Positions 33,188 through 35,313 of a stretch of 35,313 bases of DNA are shown piece after piece (positions within the stretch are counted from its first letter, which is position 1; each line of letters begins with the position of its first letter). The DNA lies in contig CANHFH010000014.1 of assembly GCA_947459825.1 (NCBI GenBank), forward strand, positions 1 to 35,313, given 5' to 3'. The notes beneath the pieces are model-generated. The model searched no databases. It saw only the letters and a list, made by a program, of their open reading frames with translations, and was not told where the DNA came from. A program made the translations under genes and the position numbers. Origin of the DNA: Pseudomonadota bacterium. GTDB taxonomy: Bacteria > Pseudomonadota > Gammaproteobacteria > Steroidobacterales > Steroidobacteraceae.

Positions 33188-34603
33188 ATGCTCACCGCCA
33201 ACCTCGCCACCGTCGCCTACCTGGGCGCGGCCATCCTCTTCGTCCTGAGCCTCGGGGGTCTCTCGCATCCCGAGACCGCACGCCGCGGCAACCTCTACGG
33301 CATCGTCGGCATGACGCTCGCGGTGCTCGCCACGGTGCTCGGCCCGCGCGTCACCGCGGCCGGTCTGCCGTGGATCATCGGCTCGCTCGCGGTCGGCGGC
33401 GCCATCGGCCTCTACGCCGCGCGCAAGGTGCAGATGACGCAGATGCCGGAGCTCGTCGCGCTGATGCACAGCCTGGTCGGCCTCGCGGCCTGCCTGGTCG
33501 GCTTCGCGAGCTATGTGGACACCTCCATCGTCCTCGAGGGCGCCGCCAAGACCATCCATCATGTCGAGATCTACCTCGGCATCCTGATCGGCGCGGTCAC
33601 CTTCTCGGGTTCGGTCGTCGCGTTCGGCAAGCTCTCCGGGAAGATCGGCGGCAAACCGCTGCTGCTCCCCGCGCGCCACTGGATCAACCTCGCGATGCTG
33701 GTCGCGGTGATCTTCATCGCCGTGCGCTACCTCGCGGCGCCCACGGCGGCGGAAGGCATGACGCCGCTGCTGATCATGACCGCGATCGCACTGCTGTTCG
33801 GCATCCACATGGTGATGGCGATCGGCGGCGCCGACATGCCGGTCGTGGTGTCGATGCTCAACAGCTATTCGGGCTGGGCCGCGGCGGCCACGGGCTTCAT
33901 GCTCGGCAACGACCTCTTGATCGTCACCGGCGCCCTCGTCGGTTCTTCGGGCGCGATCCTCTCCTACATCATGTGCCGCGCCATGAACCGCCAGTTCCTG
34001 AGCGTCATCGCCGGCGGCTTCGGTACCGGCGGTGGTGCGCCGGCAGCGGCAGGTGCGGCGGCGGGACCGCAGGGCGAGGTGCAGGCGGTGAGCGCGGTCG
34101 AGACCGCCGAGATGCTGCGCGGCGCCAAGCAGGTGATCATCGTGCCGGGCTACGGCATGGCCGTCGCGCAGGCGCAGCACACGGTGTTCGAGATCACGAA
34201 GCTCCTGCGCGAGAAGGGCGTGAACGTCCGCTTCGGCATCCACCCGGTCGCGGGACGCATGCCCGGCCACATGAACGTGCTGCTCGCCGAGGCGAAGGTG
34301 CCCTACGACATCGTGCTCGAGATGGACGAGATCAACGACGACTTCCCGGACACGGATGTCGCGATGGTCATCGGCGCCAACGACATCGTGAACCCCGCAG
34401 CCGAGGACGACCCGACGAGCCCCATCGCCGGCATGCCGGTGCTGCAGGTGTGGAAGGCCAAGACCTCGATCGTCATGAAGCGCTCGATGGCCTCGGGCTA
34501 CGCCGGCGTCGACAACCCGCTCTTCTTCAAGGACAACAACCGCATGCTGTTCGGCGACGCGAAGAAGATGCTCGACGAAGTGCTCGCGGCGCTGAAGAAC
34601 TGA
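33188..34603 (+). CDS. pntB: NAD(P) transhydrogenase subunit beta
   Basis: 471 residues. About nine membrane helices in residues 1-270 (domain II, including the conserved HSLVGLAA segment), a Gly/Ala linker, then domain III (about 300-471), which binds NADP(H): [51 protein letters not shown] and [17 protein letters not shown] are all present. ATG 33188 has a GGGAG site. Full length and intact. Confidence 0.97.
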   Translation: MLTANLATVAYLGAAILFVLSLGGLSHPETARRGNLYGIVGMTLAVLATVLGPRVTAAGLPWIIGSLAVGGAIGLYAARKVQMTQMPELVALMHSLVGLAACLVGFASYVDTSIVLEGAAKTIHHVEIYLGILIGAVTFSGSVVAFGKLSGKIGGKPLLLPARHWINLAMLVAVIFIAVRYLAAPTAAEGMTPLLIMTAIALLFGIHMVMAIGGADMPVVVSMLNSYSGWAAAATGFMLGNDLLIVTGALVGSSGAILSYIMCRAMNRQFLSVIAGGFGTGGGAPAAAGAAAGPQGEVQAVSAVETAEMLRGAKQVIIVPGYGMAVAQAQHTVFEITKLLREKGVNVRFGIHPVAGRMPGHMNVLLAEAKVPYDIVLEMDEINDDFPDTDVAMVIGANDIVNPAAEDDPTSPIAGMPVLQVWKAKTSIVMKRSMASGYAGVDNPLFFKDNNRMLFGDAKKMLDEVLAALKN

Positions 34604-34616
34604 CCGAGGACAGACC

Positions 34617-35000
34617 ATGGGCCACGCCGAAGACATCGCCGCCTTCTCCGACCGCTTCCTCGCTGCGCTCGAGCGCGGCGACCCGCAGGAGGTGCGCGGC
34701 TTCTATGCGCCCGATGCCCTCATCTGGCACAACTTCGACGACCACGCGCAGACCATCGACGAGAACCTGAAGCTGCTCGGGTGGATGTCGCGCAAGCTGC
34801 CGAAGCGGCATTACCGTCTGGTGCGCCGCGAGGTCGTCGCGGACGGCTGGTTCCAGCAGCATGTGCTCGAGGCGACGCTGCCGGACGGCAAGCCGTTCCG
34901 CATGCTCGCCTGCTGCATCGTCACCATGAAGGACGGCGTGATCACGCGCCTCGACGAATACCTCGACCCCGCGCAGGCCGCACCCCTCAAGGCGCTCTGA
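34617..35000 (+). CDS. NTF2/SnoaL-like protein
   Basis: 127 residues. The fold pattern is clear: helix FSDRFLAALERGDPQEVRGFYAPDALIWHNF, then strands ending with VITRLDEYLDPAQA. SnoaL-like proteins include isomerases, dehydratases and small-molecule binding proteins; catalytic residues cannot be assigned. It starts 13 bp after pntB with a GAGGA site and may be co-transcribed, though a functional link to the transhydrogenase is not evident. No signal peptide. Confidence 0.82.
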   Translation: MGHAEDIAAFSDRFLAALERGDPQEVRGFYAPDALIWHNFDDHAQTIDENLKLLGWMSRKLPKRHYRLVRREVVADGWFQQHVLEATLPDGKPFRMLACCIVTMKDGVITRLDEYLDPAQAAPLKAL

Positions 35001-35025
35001 CCCGCGAGCGCAGTGCGACGACCGC

Positions 35026-35313
35026 TCAGGCCGGGCGGCGGGACTGCGTGATGCGGAAGCGCGCCGCGACGAACGCGGCATCGGTCAGCGTGGCGTTGCC
35101 CGCCGGGTTCATCCCGGTGACGTGATAGTCGCTGTACGCGGCCGCGAAGTTGAGCGGCATCGGCCCCGTCAGGTTGGTCGTCAACTGCGCGCCCGCAGCC
35201 GAGAACCCGTCCTCGGCGCGCGCGATGTACCCCTCGTCGGTCGAATAGAGGAACGCCGTGATGGCACCGCCGCGCTTCGCGTCCGCCGTGGCGTGCGCGA
35301 GCGCCGCGTCCGC
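35026..35313 (-). CDS. C-terminus of a PaaN-type aldehyde dehydrogenase (partial)
   Basis: The last 95 codons are visible and the frame is open at the window edge. The segment FAAAYSDYHVTGMNPAGNATL, followed by TDAAFVAARFRITQSR, matches the conserved end of PaaN-like phenylacetate-pathway aldehyde dehydrogenases (FSDFHGTG-NPA-N-SLTD-FV--RFR--QSR, from memory). Convergent with the NTF2-like gene with 25 bp between. The active site lies outside the window, so the assignment rests on this end alone. Confidence 0.7.
   Translation of the reverse strand, partial: ADAALAHATADAKRGGAITAFLYSTDEGYIARAEDGFSAAGAQLTTNLTGPMPLNFAAAYSDYHVTGMNPAGNATLTDAAFVAARFRITQSRRPA

Overview
The window is high-GC proteobacterial chromosome. 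It carries a lipoprotein secretin, many TonB/Sec-exported envelope proteins, AlkB, AmiD and an undivided PntA (alphaproteobacteria usually split it). This suggests a gammaproteobacterium of the Nevskiales/Steroidobacterales/Xanthomonadales sort. That placement is inference from gene content, not a phylogeny. No tRNA, rRNA, CRISPR array, transposase or integrase was seen.

Region 1 (1-13858, all minus strand) is the most striking part: a nearly seamless operon for a type IVb-like pilus. In transcription order it encodes a lipoprotein secretin with a C-terminal SPOR-like domain, a poly-Gly exported protein, a GspE/PilB ATPase, a GspF/PilC platform protein, two single-pass membrane proteins of unknown family, a membrane-anchored PpiC/SurA-like prolyl isomerase, two small prepilin-like proteins with long leaders, and a very large exported repeat protein (over 1,360 residues, cut by the window edge) that resembles phage tail fibres. 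Five of the junctions are ATGA overlaps and one is TGATG. Only the pilin has its own spacer, with a good -10 box upstream and a strong stem-loop downstream. Across a 396-bp gap lies a divergent gene (14255-15115) for a receiver domain fused to a MarR-like winged helix, the obvious candidate regulator.

Region 2 (15269-21557) holds a TonB-dependent receptor closed by a textbook terminator, a convergent AlkB-type alkane monooxygenase, a divergent monoacylglycerol-lipase-like hydrolase whose start codon is 16 bp from that of alkB across a 15-bp palindrome, a TspO-like membrane protein, and the lipoprotein amidase AmiD. Hydrophobic substrate uptake and oxidation is a reasonable theme for the first three genes.

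Region 3 (21603-31456) is a mixed set of mostly exported proteins: an Ig-RCC1 lipoprotein, a small apparently frameshifted membrane gene, two VOC-fold proteins with export-like N-termini, a NiCoT metal transporter, an exported Mn/Fe superoxide dismutase, an NlpC/P60 peptidase, an EamA exporter, an exported beta-propeller, an unrecognised 231-residue protein and a sterol-desaturase-family hydroxylase. Several genes here and in region 2 have a -10-like hexamer only 5-7 bp before the start codon and no ribosome binding site, which suggests leaderless transcripts.

Region 4 (31561-35313) has pntA-pntB (proton-translocating transhydrogenase), an NTF2/SnoaL-like protein, and the C-terminus of a convergent PaaN-type aldehyde dehydrogenase.
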